Part shown: one piece after another, positions 47,380 to 57,950 of the stretch
Position numbering within the stretch: the stretch's first letter is position 1
How the letters are laid out: each line of letters opens with the position of its first letter
Source: Labia minor
Taxonomy: Eukaryota > Arthropoda > Insecta > Dermaptera > Spongiphoridae
NCBI GenBank assembly: GCA_963082975.1
Contig: OY720345.1
Span: 57,828,528-57,892,527 of the forward strand
Direction of reading: 5' to 3'
DNA length: 64,000 nt
Position numbers and translations under genes: made by a program
Notes under the pieces: model-generated
Seen by the model: only the letters and a program-made list of their open reading frames with translations
What the model was told of the DNA's origin: nothing
Databases searched by the model: none

Positions 47380-47700
47380 ATAATGCACAGGCAACACCCA
47401 CAATCCCGTTGGCATGAACCACTAGCGTAATTCGATCCAAATTCAGGGAGGAGAGCTCATAAAGTTTCGTTAAAAAATGAAGTCATTTCGAAATGGAATG
47501 ATGATGATGTTCCCAGCAAAGGAAGTTCCCGGTGACCAAATCCCGATATCTCCCCGAGGAGCCGCTTTTATGTCCCATGATTGATATCAAAGAAGGAATG
47601 CTGCAGCCTCCATTGTTCCGGGCCCTTTGTCTACACAAGAGACGGTATTGTAATTAAACCTGCGCTTGAGGTAAGAAACCGAGGGAAATCGCTCATGTAC
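47380..47700. promoter_or_regulatory. GC-richer island with SOX/homeodomain-like motifs, candidate enhancer
   Basis: Complex sequence with CCTCCATTGTTCCGG and GGCCCTTTGTCTACAC (two SOX/TCF-like cores 10-15 bp apart), CATGATTGATATCAAAG and TATTGTAATTAAACC. No convincing frame. Motif spacing suggests a compact regulatory element; inferred only. Confidence 0.35.
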
Positions 47701-49096
47701 AATTCTATTACCTTTACCATTGTTTAGTCGAGTATCTTTTTAAGCCCTTGTTTCAAGATAATCCAACCTTGATTCGATTTTACTTTTACTAAATACAAAA
47801 TAATAGAATTCAGTTTGGATTTGAAATGAAACCAAAATTAAAAATAAACAAAAAAAAAATAATGAGAGATATATAATTTTAAATGGTGAGTAATTAGACT
47901 ATACAAGAAGTTTTAATTGTTTATATTAAAGATCATAATAATCTTATTTGGTCTGAGAAATATGCATGAGTCTACTGTGAATAAACAAATAATGCATATA
48001 TTATTGTTCATTTAAATATATATAAGTATATAGTTAATATAATAATAATATAAATCATTTAATAAAATTTAAATTCATATTTAGAATTTAATTATTTTTT
48101 TTTTAAAAAATTTAAATTAAAAAAAATTTGTTGGATCTTGGAATTAGTTTAACAGGAAGTCTAATTTTAAGGGGTTTCTGAATATTATTCAGATTATTAT
48201 TTTATTCTTAATTAAATTTATATATATAGAATAGTTCAGATTAGATGAAATTTTGCTATGATATGTTATTTTGATATGATTGCTATGTTTATGCTTTTCA
48301 AAAAGAAATATTAACTATTATTATTATTATTAGGAAAATATTTAAAACATTTTATTAATATTATTAATTGATGGCGAATTCGAATAAATTATTAACTGCT
48401 TATTTAAGGAAAATTATTTTTTAAATTATAATTATTATTCAATTAAAAATTTTAATGGTATTGATAATACAAAAAAAAAAAAAAAAATTAATTTTCAGAA
48501 TAATATATATTAAGAAAGTCATATGTCAAACTTGTTGGAGAAACACAATGCAATTTCACTAAGGCTCAAACTTATTGCAAGATTTTGCAACAATTGATAC
48601 CATCAAACTTTATGGCTTTTTGAGATACGAATCATCTAAAATTAGTCAAATCGAAATAGAATATGAATAATTTTAAAAGGATATAATTATAAAAATAATA
48701 ATACCTGAATGAATAATAAAAAAGAAAAAAAAAGAAAATAATTCATTCGTGTTGTCTAAACCTGTATATAAACAAGACATTGCTGTGTCATTAAAATGAC
48801 TTCATAGTTTCAATTGAAGAGAGAAGTGGGATCTTTTCCATGAATTTATTACTCAGTTTCTTTCAGCGTATTTCAATAAATACAATCCATGATCTTTAAG
48901 TACCAAATAACAGCTGGTAATTTCTGGTTCCTACGCGTCAAGGATTCTATTAAATGAAACCAGTTGAGTCGAGAATTATCAAATGCAATGAATCTCTAAT
49001 GCACCACGGTTGGAGTTTAAACAGAGCATGATTAGGAGGCAAGAGAAAAATGAACAACACTTGATAGAAATACACTCCCGAGGATATGCAGTTAGA
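47701..49096. other. AT-rich non-coding stretch
   Basis: No gene supported. Positions 48770-49080 are slightly more complex but without a recognisable feature. Confidence 0.45.
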
Positions 49097-49589
49097 TACG
49101 ATGGCAGGTCAATAAGTCCGTGACTTTTTGAATGAAACTCAGGTTTATGGATAAAAAATTATTTTATTTTTCAATGTAGTCTCCTTTGAGCTCTATACCC
49201 TTCGTCCAAAGTTTCTCCCTTCCGAATAATAAGTTTTATCGAGGACATCAAAATAAGTATTTTTTTGAGAGATGGAGTCAAATCTCTTTCCACCGAGTCA
49301 CATCTTCACAGGTTTGGAAACAAAAAATAATCACTCGGGGCTAAATCCAAAAAATAAGGCGGATGAAGGAGCAATTCGTATCCCAATTCATGGATTTTCA
49401 TGGATATTCACTTTTTCCATTTTCTTATCAAATCACATGGTTGTCTGCTATTAATGGATGTAAAACAAAAACTACAACACCAAGCTGGTTCAAATTTGGA
49501 CAGGAGTTAGCTGATAGTTGCATGCTACCTCATTTCATTTAAGAGACAGGAAATTCAAAAAGTCACGAACTTATTGATCTACCCTCGTA
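49097..49589 (-). mobile_element. mariner element, internally deleted, transposase relic
   Basis: About 490 bp bounded by TA at 49097-49098 and 49588-49589. Terminal inverted repeats of about 30 bp start CGATGGCAGGTCAATAAG on the left and, read inward from the right, CGAGGGTAGATCAATAAG. The minus strand still encodes the transposase C-terminal catalytic segment HPPYFLDLAPSDYFLF (about 49317-49364). That segment contains the third acidic residue of the D,D34D triad, and further on comes GIELKGDYIEK, the usual mariner C-terminus. The N-terminal DNA-binding half and the first two catalytic Asp residues are gone, and stop codons interrupt the rest. It is an inactive deletion derivative with recognisable ends. 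Confidence 0.88.
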
Positions 49590-50080
49590 CCATATCACTA
49601 ATTGCCAAATAAAAGGGACCGCCTAATGACTCGGAATCAAAACACGAGAGGGTTAATTGACCCCAAGAGGAAAGAAGACAAACAACCCCACCGAAAGAGA
49701 TCACCATTACCTGACCTGTGTTCAGTAGCGTTCATCCAGGGACAACAACGATGACATTGTCAGAAATGACGACAAGTGTGATGGATGGATGGATGTTGTT
49801 GCTATCATCCCCTCTTTCATTTCCACTTCTCCCTCCCCAACACTACTACGTCCATATTCTGTTCAGATTATCATTATGATTAGCATGATTGTTTTATTAG
49901 AACTCGGGGTGAATTAGCCGCTCAAGTTTCGAGTAGAGAATTAAATGGAAATTGATTTGTGTTGCTGCATACAGATTCCAATATTAAATCAATGAATCTA
50001 TAATTATGAATCAATTAAAGAAGCCATCAAGCAGAGCGAGGGGCGGGGAAACTCATCGGTAGATGAAAGACACGTCCATT
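49590..50080. promoter_or_regulatory. GC-richer island, candidate conserved element
   Basis: Mixed composition with CCGCCTAATGACTCGG, GAGGGTTAATTGACCCC (TTAATTGA homeodomain core), a (ATGG)n patch at 49785-49797 and GAGCGAGGGGCGGGG near 50036. No long open frame. Possible regulatory DNA. Confidence 0.3.
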
Positions 50081-51041
50081 ATCATTCGGATGATGTTTTA
50101 TTTAAGAGAGTATTGTAACAAAAAAAAAAGGTAGAGAACAAAAAAATATATTGAATAATAAAATGAAAAAGAACAAAAAAAAGGAGAAGAACTGAGCTAA
50201 ATAATAATAGAAAAAAAGTTAATCGAAAGATTAACTTAGTATTGTATCCTCGGATACGATTATGGAAAAACATGCCAATGTAATGGAAATGTCAGAATTC
50301 ATTGGAAAAATGAGAAGTAAATCGATCATAAACTATTCGGCAGGCGTGCATTGTTAAATGCGTCAGATGAATAATTATACCAACTAATTGTACAACACAA
50401 ATGGAATTGATGAATTATCCAAATCATTTCAATGAATTTTAATTGATTTTTCATGCTAAGCTCTTAGTCGGCTGTAATTTAAACAAAAGCATTCAGTGGA
50501 GATTGCAATGGAAAGAGTATTCCGATTTGCAATATTCCATTTGGCATTTATGAAAATGAAACAAAGTAAGGAAGCTATGCCTGGAATTTGGTTACTAGAT
50601 TATTTTGAATTTGCCAAAACTAACCATATTTACAAAATAATTATTTATTTCATAAATGTTGGATATTAGACTAAAAGTTCATGCATGTTCTATGAAGAGT
50701 TTCATTTTGTATTTTATTACTAAATATATTAATTATAGATGGTATGCTAATATCCATATTTCAGTATATATTTTTTTTAATTCAATTAAATGTCTATGGA
50801 ATAAGAATAAAATTGAATTATTTTATTTTAATTTGTAGTTTATAAAAGATCGAGTATAATAAAAAAAAAATATATATATTAATAATTATTGTACTGACCC
50901 CTTGAACTGAAGGTTGAGGGAACAAACCCCCCCTCCCAAGTTCAATAATTTAATATAAAAATATTATAAATATTGTAAATAATGGTTAATATAAGAAAAA
51001 TAACAAAATAACAAAAATGATAATATTAATAGAGTGATGAA
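50081..51041. other. AT-rich non-coding stretch
   Basis: No gene supported. A C-rich run lies at 50926-50936. Confidence 0.45.
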
Positions 51042-51273
51042 GACGCCACAGGGTAGGAGGGAGGCAACATCGTTGGTTCATATTCTCGTGGTCCTGGGCC
51101 TGGTAAGGGAATTTCTCTAGCTGAGGTCTATGGGACGGAGACAACTCAGCCTCCGGGATCAAAATTAGGAAGTTACTTGATAAAAAGTAGCGCCTCCGAT
51201 CAAGAAAATCAAGATAACGATTGATAGGACCCGTTCTACTGATCATAGGACGCCTAAAAAATATAACCGACTT
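51042..51273 (+). repeat. Interspersed repeat D, copy 2
   Basis: The plus strand runs ACGCCACAGGG, GGGAATTTCTCTAGCTG, CAGCCTCCGGGATCAAAATT, GTAGCGCCTCC, GGACCCGTTCTACTGATC, matching 15711-15914 reverse-complemented. The tRNA-like box A of the other copy is not conserved here (GGGAGGCAACATCG), so a SINE origin is uncertain. Confidence 0.6.
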
Positions 51274-52083
51274 GATAGGTGTTGATTTTGCATTTTGTAC
51301 AAAAATCAGATGATGTTTTTATTAATAGTATGATTGTGGTTTATAAAAAGTGAAATTTCATTAATATTTACTGTTTAGACGAAATTAAACCTCCTGCTTA
51401 TTGATTATACCAAATTTTGAAAAATATTAGGTCGTGAATTTACCATTCTTTCTAGAGTTATAAAATATTTTAAGCAAGTAGAGTATTTAAGCCTTTTGCT
51501 TAATAATAAATTTGGTAAGTCCGTGATCGGCCTGAATTTATAATCCTCTTTGCTTTAATATTAAATTTACTGTATTTTATAGTAAAATATACAAATACCA
51601 ATATCGTCATTCTTGTATTTTGAATAAAAATGGTATATTTATTTCTTACCTCAATAGATTTGTTAATTTTCTTATAGTTTATATTATAGTTAAGAATCAT
51701 TATCTAATTATTAATTAATAATATTATTTTCCATTTCCTGTTATGATTATTACAGCGTGTGTTCTGTTTCAGTGTCATCAATAACCGATGTTTACCTATC
51801 GGACGATGATCCCTTGTCATTATACGGCAAACACCAAAGATGATTTAGATGCATGTTATTTTATCATTAATTAATTACACGGTTTTTGTAGCAATGGGAT
51901 ATAAACAAAATATGATATCCAGATGGTTATTTTAGATGAGAAATTTAGAATGATTATGTAAATTAATCTGAAATAAAAACGATTGCATACAATTTTCGAT
52001 GTAATTAAGTGAGTAATTGGGTGCGGGTTTCATTACATGTGATGTGGTGTGGTGTAGGATTGTAGGAAGGCGATGGATCTCAC
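51274..52083. other. AT-rich stretch downstream of the 52-kb exon on the minus strand
   Basis: Nothing recognised. If the minus-strand exon at 52084 is real, this is intron. Confidence 0.45.
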
Positions 52084-52213
52084 CAGTTCAAATGGCTGAG
52101 GAGAGGCAAGAAATGTTGCCGTGACCTCCGCCCGACCGGATGACTCATCAGGAGCGTTGAAAGCGGCCCTTCCACCTACATACAACCAGGGGGTCAGTTT
52201 CTTATCACCCGTC
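52084..52213 (-). CDS. Internal coding exon, 43 codons, product unknown
   Basis: On the minus strand a strong acceptor (TTTTTTGATTTCAATCTGCAG, abutting 52213 in two blocks) and a consensus donor CTG-GTGAGAT (just below 52084) bound 130 bp. Only one frame is open; the other two carry stops. The exon reads TGDKKLTPWLYVGGRAAFNA, then PDESSGRAEVTATFLASPQP, then FEL. Entry is phase 2 (the first base completes a codon) and exit is phase 0. Composition jumps from AT-rich intron to balanced codon use exactly at the splice sites. The alternating hydrophobic pattern of GRAEVTATFLA suggests beta strands, as in extracellular modules, but no family was recognised. It is the best-supported exon in the window. 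Confidence 0.72.
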
Positions 52214-53693
52214 CTGCAGATTGAAATCAAAAAATTTAAAATATCTCCATGTTCACCCACACTGAAACCTTTCATTTCCGTTCCAGATAATCTCGAATAA
52301 TCACAAAGAATAGTTTGAGTCAATAAACAATCACCAACCTAATTATTTGGTCTAGCTATTAGAAAATAAATAAATAAATATAGTTTATAAAAGAAAATTA
52401 TCATTCGAGAATTGTTTGTTATTTTAGAACACGAACTGTATATATTGTATAATCAATAATTTTTTTAACTAAATATTTTTAAAATTGGTTATAAAATTAT
52501 TTTTATGAAATTCAAATATATTGGGGAGTTGAAAAATTGATTTTTCAAAATTTTATTCATCGATAAATTAATTTAAATTAATTAAATTAAATATTAAGAG
52601 ACGTGTTAATAAATATGAAAGAATATCAATTAAAAAAAAAAAATTAAATGAATCAAGTGGTTTAGTAACTACTTTGAGAAAATATTAATAATCAATAAAT
52701 AACACTTGGTTTACCGAGTAACAGATCTGTACTTTAGGATTAGAAAACAGATATAAGATTTTGGTATGTACATTGTTGTACTGTGTGTTCGATTTAAATT
52801 TGATTCCATTTATTATTCTATATATATTTATATAATTTGAAAATTAAAATATATTGTATAATAATATATAAATAATTTGTCATGCCAGAGAAAATAAATT
52901 TCAGCAAAAACTTTTAAATATAATTATTATAATAAATTAATATTTTTTTAAACTACTGATCGGCGGCTTAGGGTACCAGTTATATATATATATATAGAAG
53001 TCAATTACTGATTTCGATCAGTAGTTATAGATTTTTAATTTGATACGTTCATTAAATTAATTAATTTAAGATAAATTTTGTTACAAGAAAATATTAAGAA
53101 AATAAAATATAAATTAATGTAACATTATCAGGTAACCCATTATATTATTTTATAAAGTATAATTATATTACGCTGACATCAAGTTAAATGTAAGTTTTAT
53201 TTTTCCTCATTTCTATATATATATATATATTTCCTATAAATAATTCATTATATCATAGTAAACTAGAGAGAATGTTGATGCTACGCAGAAGAATATTACT
53301 TTTATAGAAAAAAAAATCATGGAATTTAAAATTTTAAATTTAACGTCCATTAATTGGTTGACAAACGTTTTATACCATTTATGGTCATCAAGGTCATTTC
53401 CTCCATAAAATGATAGAAAGAAAGCCTTGGTAACTTTTATTTTGAAGTGGAAAGAGATTACCAATCTCCATTTTGCACCCATTTCAACGAAAACTAATAA
53501 AAAAGAATTATAAATGCAAGGGTGAATAGAAATACTTTGGTTTTTATGAAGTTGAAAAAGAGAATTGTAAGTGGGATTAGGTGAGATTGCAGGAAGAGAA
53601 AGGTCCTGAGCGGACTGCAAAAGGCGAAGATTAAAGTGAGCGCCTATAGAGAGGCCCCTTTGGTTCAGCTGGTCTCCCAGGTCACTCACTCAC
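52214..53693. other. AT-rich stretch, probable intron
   Basis: Contains (AT)n at 52979-52995 and 53214-53230. Near 53560-53690 the minus strand is less AT-rich and open (with SIGAHFNLRLLQSAQDLSLP), with an acceptor-like CTTCGCCTTTTGCAG inside. Coding there is possible but not supported. Confidence 0.4.
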
Positions 53694-53710
53694 TTTACAA
53701 TGAATACAAT
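53694..53710 (-). CDS. Possible 17-nt microexon
   Basis: On the minus strand a near-ideal pyrimidine tract (CTCTCTTTTTTCCCC then CCTCTCTTTTGTAG) ends at 53711. After only 17 nt (ATTGTATTCATTGTAAA) comes the strong donor GTGAGTGAGTG. Longer exons from this acceptor soon meet stops in all frames (TAA within the 17 nt in one frame, TGA in or just after the donor in the others). The signals may instead belong to an unused cryptic site pair. Confidence 0.25.
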
Positions 53711-54420
53711 CTACAAAAGAGAGGGGGGAAAAAAGAGAGATTGGAGAGTTGAACGCTGGTTATTCCTCCCTCCCACCTGGTCGGTTACACTTGTTTTCTG
53801 CAAAAATCATACATTATTCTGACCAGCAGGTAATGAAAAAAAATTTTATTTAAAAAAAATAAACAATAATTCAATGAAAATATTTGAATTTTACTAAAAT
53901 ATATATTTAATATAAACAAATAATAATAATAAAAGGTTAGAAAAAAGTTAATAAATTAAAAAATTAAAAAAGAAGATGGCTCTTAAATATAATTATATAC
54001 TTAGTTTGTTACTTTTAATTTTGCTAAATATTTTTTTTTTAATGAAAAAGTACTTGAGAGCTTGAAGTCTTGTAGAGAATTAGTAACAATAAATTTCACC
54101 TTAAATCTTAGAATATTCAGACAAAGAACAAAAATAAATAAAAACGTTATAAAAAAATAAAAAAAATTATAAATAAATATAAATAATTATAATAAGTTGA
54201 TCAAAATTTAATTATTATTATTATTTTCATTCCTTTGTATATATAATACAAATTTAATTCAAAAAGATAAAAAAATGAAAGATATTTTTCGAATATAAAT
54301 TTTTGAATTAAAGATTTCAATGAAAATTGCACATAAAAAATTTTCAGCCTAGAATAAACATTATTTATTTAAATTTAACGAAATATTTAAAAATAAGTCC
54401 CTATAGGATGTTAAAATTTA
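53711..54420. other. AT-rich non-coding stretch
   Basis: Minus strand 53775-53795 shows another acceptor/donor-like pair (TTTTTGCAG ... GACCAG-GTGGGA) around 21 nt, weaker than the one at 53694. The rest is simple AT-rich DNA. Confidence 0.4.
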
Positions 54421-54585
54421 AAAGTTAAAAATTTCGATAAGATTTATGAATTTAAAAAATTAATTTAATATTTGTTTCTTATTAGCTATATGATTCAATT
54501 TCTATAAACTATATGAATTGAAACATTGATTTGTGACATAAACATTATCAATATAAATAATATAATATATTAATTTATTAAATAT
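54421..54585 (+). repeat. Repeat C, left part (split by nested HINE-A)
   Basis: Blocks TTCTTATTAGCTATATG, TATAAACTATATGAATTGAA and TTGATTTGTGACA recur in order at 57541-57720 and reverse-complemented at 57040-57150. The right part of the same repeat resumes at 55854, directly after the HINE-A insertion. Confidence 0.7.
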
Positions 54586-55853
54586 TTTTACCGACCGACG
54601 ATAGTAAGGGAGGTATTGTTTTCACACCAAATTTCACATGTGGAGATTTTTACATATCTCCACGAATCATGCATTTTCTTAACAGAAAAATAAGTTGACC
54701 TGTGGCCAGGTCCGAACCGACCGACTGTTTGAAATAAATTAATTTCCAGCTACAGAAACAATTTCAAATAATTTTAATATATCTATTAATGTAATAAAAA
54801 ACAGATATGGATACATAAATAATATATATAAACATTTTTAATTTTATTTTATTTATAATATATATGCAAGACCAGGCTGTGACGTCATGAATGGCTGGAT
54901 GACGTCATATAATTTTAAATCAAGAAAAAACTAATAAATATGATTTTTCTCGAGGATAAAACCAATACAAAGTGCATGATTCGTGGTGATATATAAAAAA
55001 ATCTCGTTTGGCGTGAAAATAACCCTTTCCTTCCTATCGTCGATCGCTAATACTACCACTTCCGGTTTCCGGATTTGCACCAAAAGTTGATCAATTCATC
55101 CCACTGATGCATTAAGTAAATATACCAAATTTCATCAAAATCGGTTGAGCCGTTCAGGCTGTACACATCTATACGGACGGACGGACGGACAGACGGACGG
55201 ACAGACATCATGCTAAAAATACTTTTTTCTGTTTAGAAAATGCATGATTCGTGGAGATATGTAAAAATCTCCACATGTGAAATTTGGTGCGAAAACAATA
55301 CCTCCCTTACTATCGTCGGTCGGTAAAAAAGTATTTTTAGCATGATGTCTGTCCGTCCGTCCGTATAGATGTGTACAGCCTGAACGGATTTTGATGAAAT
55401 TTGGTATATTTACTTAATGCATCAGTGGGATGAATTGATCAACTTTTGGTGCAAATCCGGAAACCGGAAGTGGTAGTATTAGCGATCGACGATAGGAAGG
55501 GAAGGGTTATTTTCACACCAAATTTCACATGAGGAGATTTTTTTATATATCACCACGAATCATGCACTTTGTATTGGTTTTATCCTCGGGAAAATCATAT
55601 TAGTTTTTTCTTGATTTAAAATTTTATGACGTCATCCAGCCATTCATGACGTCACAGCCTCGTCTTGCATATATATTATAAATAAAATAAAATTAAAAAT
55701 GTTTATATTTATTATTTATTTATCCATATCTGTTTTTTATTACATTCTATTAATGTAATAGATATATTAAAATTATTTGTTATTGTTTCTGTAACTGGAA
55801 ATTAATTTACTTCAAACCGTCGGTCGGTTCGGACCTGGCCACAGGTCAACTTA
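54586..55853 (+). mobile_element. HINE-A outer copy, split by a second HINE-A
   Basis: The 5' part is 54586-54690 (TTTTTACCGACCGACGATAG ... TTCTTAACAGAAAAA). The rest resumes at 55325-55853 (AAAAAAGTATTTTTAGCATG ... GGACCTGGCCACAGG, CAACTTA). Joined at the A tract, the two parts match the uninterrupted junction CTTAACAGAATAAAGTATTT of the copy at 31019. It carries both TGACGTCA sites (near 55627 and 55648), the core GATGAAATTTGGTATATT and the terminal stem-loop. The insertion splitting it lies in an oligo-A (T on the other strand) tract. Confidence 0.82.
54691..55324 (-). mobile_element. HINE-A inner copy, full-length, inserted in another HINE-A
   Basis: Full element from TAAGTTGACCTGTGGCCAGG (3' stem-loop) to CTATCGTCGGTCGGT, in opposite orientation to its host. 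Its (GGAC)n microsatellite is expanded here (about 55172-55203). Both TGACGTCA sites are intact. Because host sequence is known on both sides, this copy fixes the element ends to within the flanking A tract: 634 bp, with no target duplication beyond possible A residues. Confidence 0.85.
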
Positions 55854-56010
55854 TTTAAAACTGGAAAAATGTTAAATTTTGAGTGGTGTAGGTATTTTTT
55901 GGTTTTAATTTAAGATATTAGAATTAAATCACAAATAAGCCATCGTTCTGATGTCCACTTTAGGAATCGAGCCCATTATAAGAGATAAAAAATAATAAAT
56001 TAAGAATTTA
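55854..56010 (+). repeat. Repeat C, right part
   Basis: CTGGAAAAATG, AATTTTGAGTGGT, GGTTTTAATTTAA, ATATTAGAAT, CACAAATAAGCC and AATAATAAAT follow in the same order as at 57735-57890. It continues the left part at 54421-54585; the nested HINE-A pair separates them. Confidence 0.72.
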
Positions 56011-56261
56011 ATATACAAGAAATTATACGATTTATTTGCAAAAAATATATAATAATAATTAATATATTAATTGAATTTCAATATATTTTGTTTTGTGGGC
56101 TTTAGTAATAATATATAAACCCATTTTGGTCAGTTTTATCATTCATTTGACTTGATAATTGATCCATTTTATTAATTTTTAAAAATTTGATAAGTTGTGA
56201 ACTCTCATCTCCAGTTATTCATTATCCAATTTTAATTTTGATATGAAAATTACATATATTT
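56011..56261. other. AT-rich non-coding stretch
   Basis: Nothing recognised. Confidence 0.4.
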
Positions 56262-56458
56262 TTCTCTGGGAGAGAATTGGCAATCACGCGCCAACACCTG
56301 ACGTGGTGCCATCAACAAAGAACCAAACACGCCCCGTTTAATAAATATTATTTATTAATTTTAATTTATAATTTAATTAATTAAATTTAATTTAAATATA
56401 ATATATGTTATTTAATCCAATTCAAATTTGCGAGATAGTTGAGTCTAGACACTACAGA
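56262..56458 (+). mobile_element. HINE-B 3' fragment
   Basis: It starts near GGCAATCACGCGCCAACACC and continues CTGACGTGGTGCCATC, AACCAAACACGCC, AATCCAATTCAAATTTGCG, AGATAGTTGAGTC and ACACTACAGATTTTTT. Only the 3' third is present. The terminal hairpin and the CACGTG site are mutated, so it is old or was copied incompletely. Confidence 0.7.
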
Positions 56459-56640
56459 TTTTTTCAAACAAATTTTTTTATATTTATAACCTTTTTCCAT
56501 AAAATATAATCTAATTATAAAGATGAATGGGGAAAGTATTATAAAATAATGTATCCGTATATGCAATTCGCCATTGAAAGCGTAGAAGTTGATCATCAAT
56601 GATCCATTGTTTCTCTAACCAGCCACTTGGGAAGCATTAA
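56459..56640. other. AT-rich non-coding stretch
   Basis: Nothing recognised. Confidence 0.35.
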
Positions 56641-56950
56641 GTTTTTACGATCGATTACAAGTGCGTGTAATTATGGTAATCGAACTCGGAGTAACTTGGC
56701 GAACTGGGTCAACAGGAGTGACAATTGCAGGGGACGAGGGAGGCGAAAACAGAAGCCGTACAAACCTCCCCCCGCAACTGGTGTTTAGCTGACGACGGCC
56801 ACGAATGGCAAAGTTTAATCCGAATGTCGTGATAAATCGTAGAACACGAACTACGATAAATCGCAAACAAAAGTCATATTAATAATAATAAGGAAGCGTT
56901 GTCGGGGTAACAAACCAAATCACGCCTCTACTCCCCTTCATTTTTAAAGA
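56641..56950. other. GC-richer island, candidate exon or regulatory element
   Basis: A minus frame is open at 56645-56866 (with GLNFAIRGRRQLNTSCGGRF). An acceptor-like CGTCGTCAG and a donor-like GGGAG-GTTTGT lie only 23 nt apart inside it. Coding is possible but unproven; a conserved non-coding element is equally likely. Confidence 0.3.
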
Positions 56951-57039
56951 AAGTTAGCTGAGTGTAAAAAAAAAAATCAAGAAAATTTACTAAGATCCTG
57001 TCCATTCCACTAGAATAAGTTTTAAAATTTATAATTTAT

Positions 57040-57150
57040 TAAATGTTTATATCAATATTTCAATTCATATAGTTTATAAAAATTGAATTCTAATAGCTAA
57101 TATTAATAAGAAATTAAATATTAAAATATTTTTTAAATTCATAAACGTTT
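57040..57150 (-). repeat. Repeat C, inverted partial copy
   Basis: The minus strand reads CATAAACG-flanked AATTTAAAAAATATTTTAAT, TTTCTTATTAATATTAGCTA, ATAAACTATATGAATTGAA and ATATTGAT, matching the left part of repeat C. With the plus copy at 57541 it forms an inverted pair about 400 bp apart. Confidence 0.6.
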
Positions 57151-57540
57151 ATATTATTATAACGATAACGTTACTTATAATTACTTATAATTATAATTTT
57201 AGAAATAACAAATTGATAGAACTAATAGAATAATAAAATGTAAAATTACCATAGGAATCGTAAAGTTAAAAAAAATAATTTTTATGATTTTTTTGTACAA
57301 ACGAAATAATCTACAATAGATACGTTTTTGGTTTTTTCTTAGATATTAATAAGTGATGGAGCAGAAGATACTATTTCTATAATTTAAATTTCTAAAATAT
57401 AGATAAAAAATTATTATTAAAAGAACATAGGTTAATTTTATTATCATTTCTAATAAAATAATTTATTCATTTAGAATCTTACCTTAAAAAATTCGAGATA
57501 ATCATATTATATATGGTACTATATATAATACTAAGTATAT
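57151..57540. other. AT-rich non-coding stretch
   Basis: Nothing recognised. Confidence 0.4.
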
Positions 57541-57890
57541 ACCTTATGAAACAAATCAATTCTGAAATGTCAATATACAAATTAAAAAAATAATTTACTA
57601 TCTGTTTCATATTATTATTAGCTACTTGAATTTTATTTTTATAAACTATATGAATTGAAATGTTGATTTGTGACACAAATATCAATATAAAAATATTGGT
57701 AAATAAAAAGTTTTTTTTTTAATTAAACCGACCAGGAAAAATGAACAATTTAATTTTGAGTGGTAAAGGTATTTTTTTTTTGTTTTAATTTAAAATATTA
57801 GAATAAAATAACAAATAAGCCCTCGGTCTTTTAACACTCCAATTGAGAAATCCAGTACATTTTGAGGGATAATAAATAATAAATTCGATT
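57541..57890 (+). repeat. Repeat C, uninterrupted copy (empty HINE-A site)
   Basis: It contains both halves of repeat C in order. At the place where the 54-kb copy holds HINE-A there is only AAAAAGTTTTTTTTTTTAATT and a short ACCGACCAGG. The poly-T fits the expected HINE-A target. The ACCGACC is either coincidence or a trace of a HINE-A end. Confidence 0.7.
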
Positions 57891-57912
57891 TATTTATATA
57901 TATAATAAAAAG

Positions 57913-57950
<38 letters not shown>

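Noticed and set aside
50986-51246. 86-codon minus-strand open frame
   Set aside because: It lies within interspersed repeat D, is not conserved as a frame in the other copy, and ends in AT-rich sequence.
54585-54690. Short block with HINE-A 5' end read as a separate element
   Set aside because: Its sequence continues exactly at 55325 after the inner copy, so it is the 5' part of the outer HINE-A, not an independent fragment.
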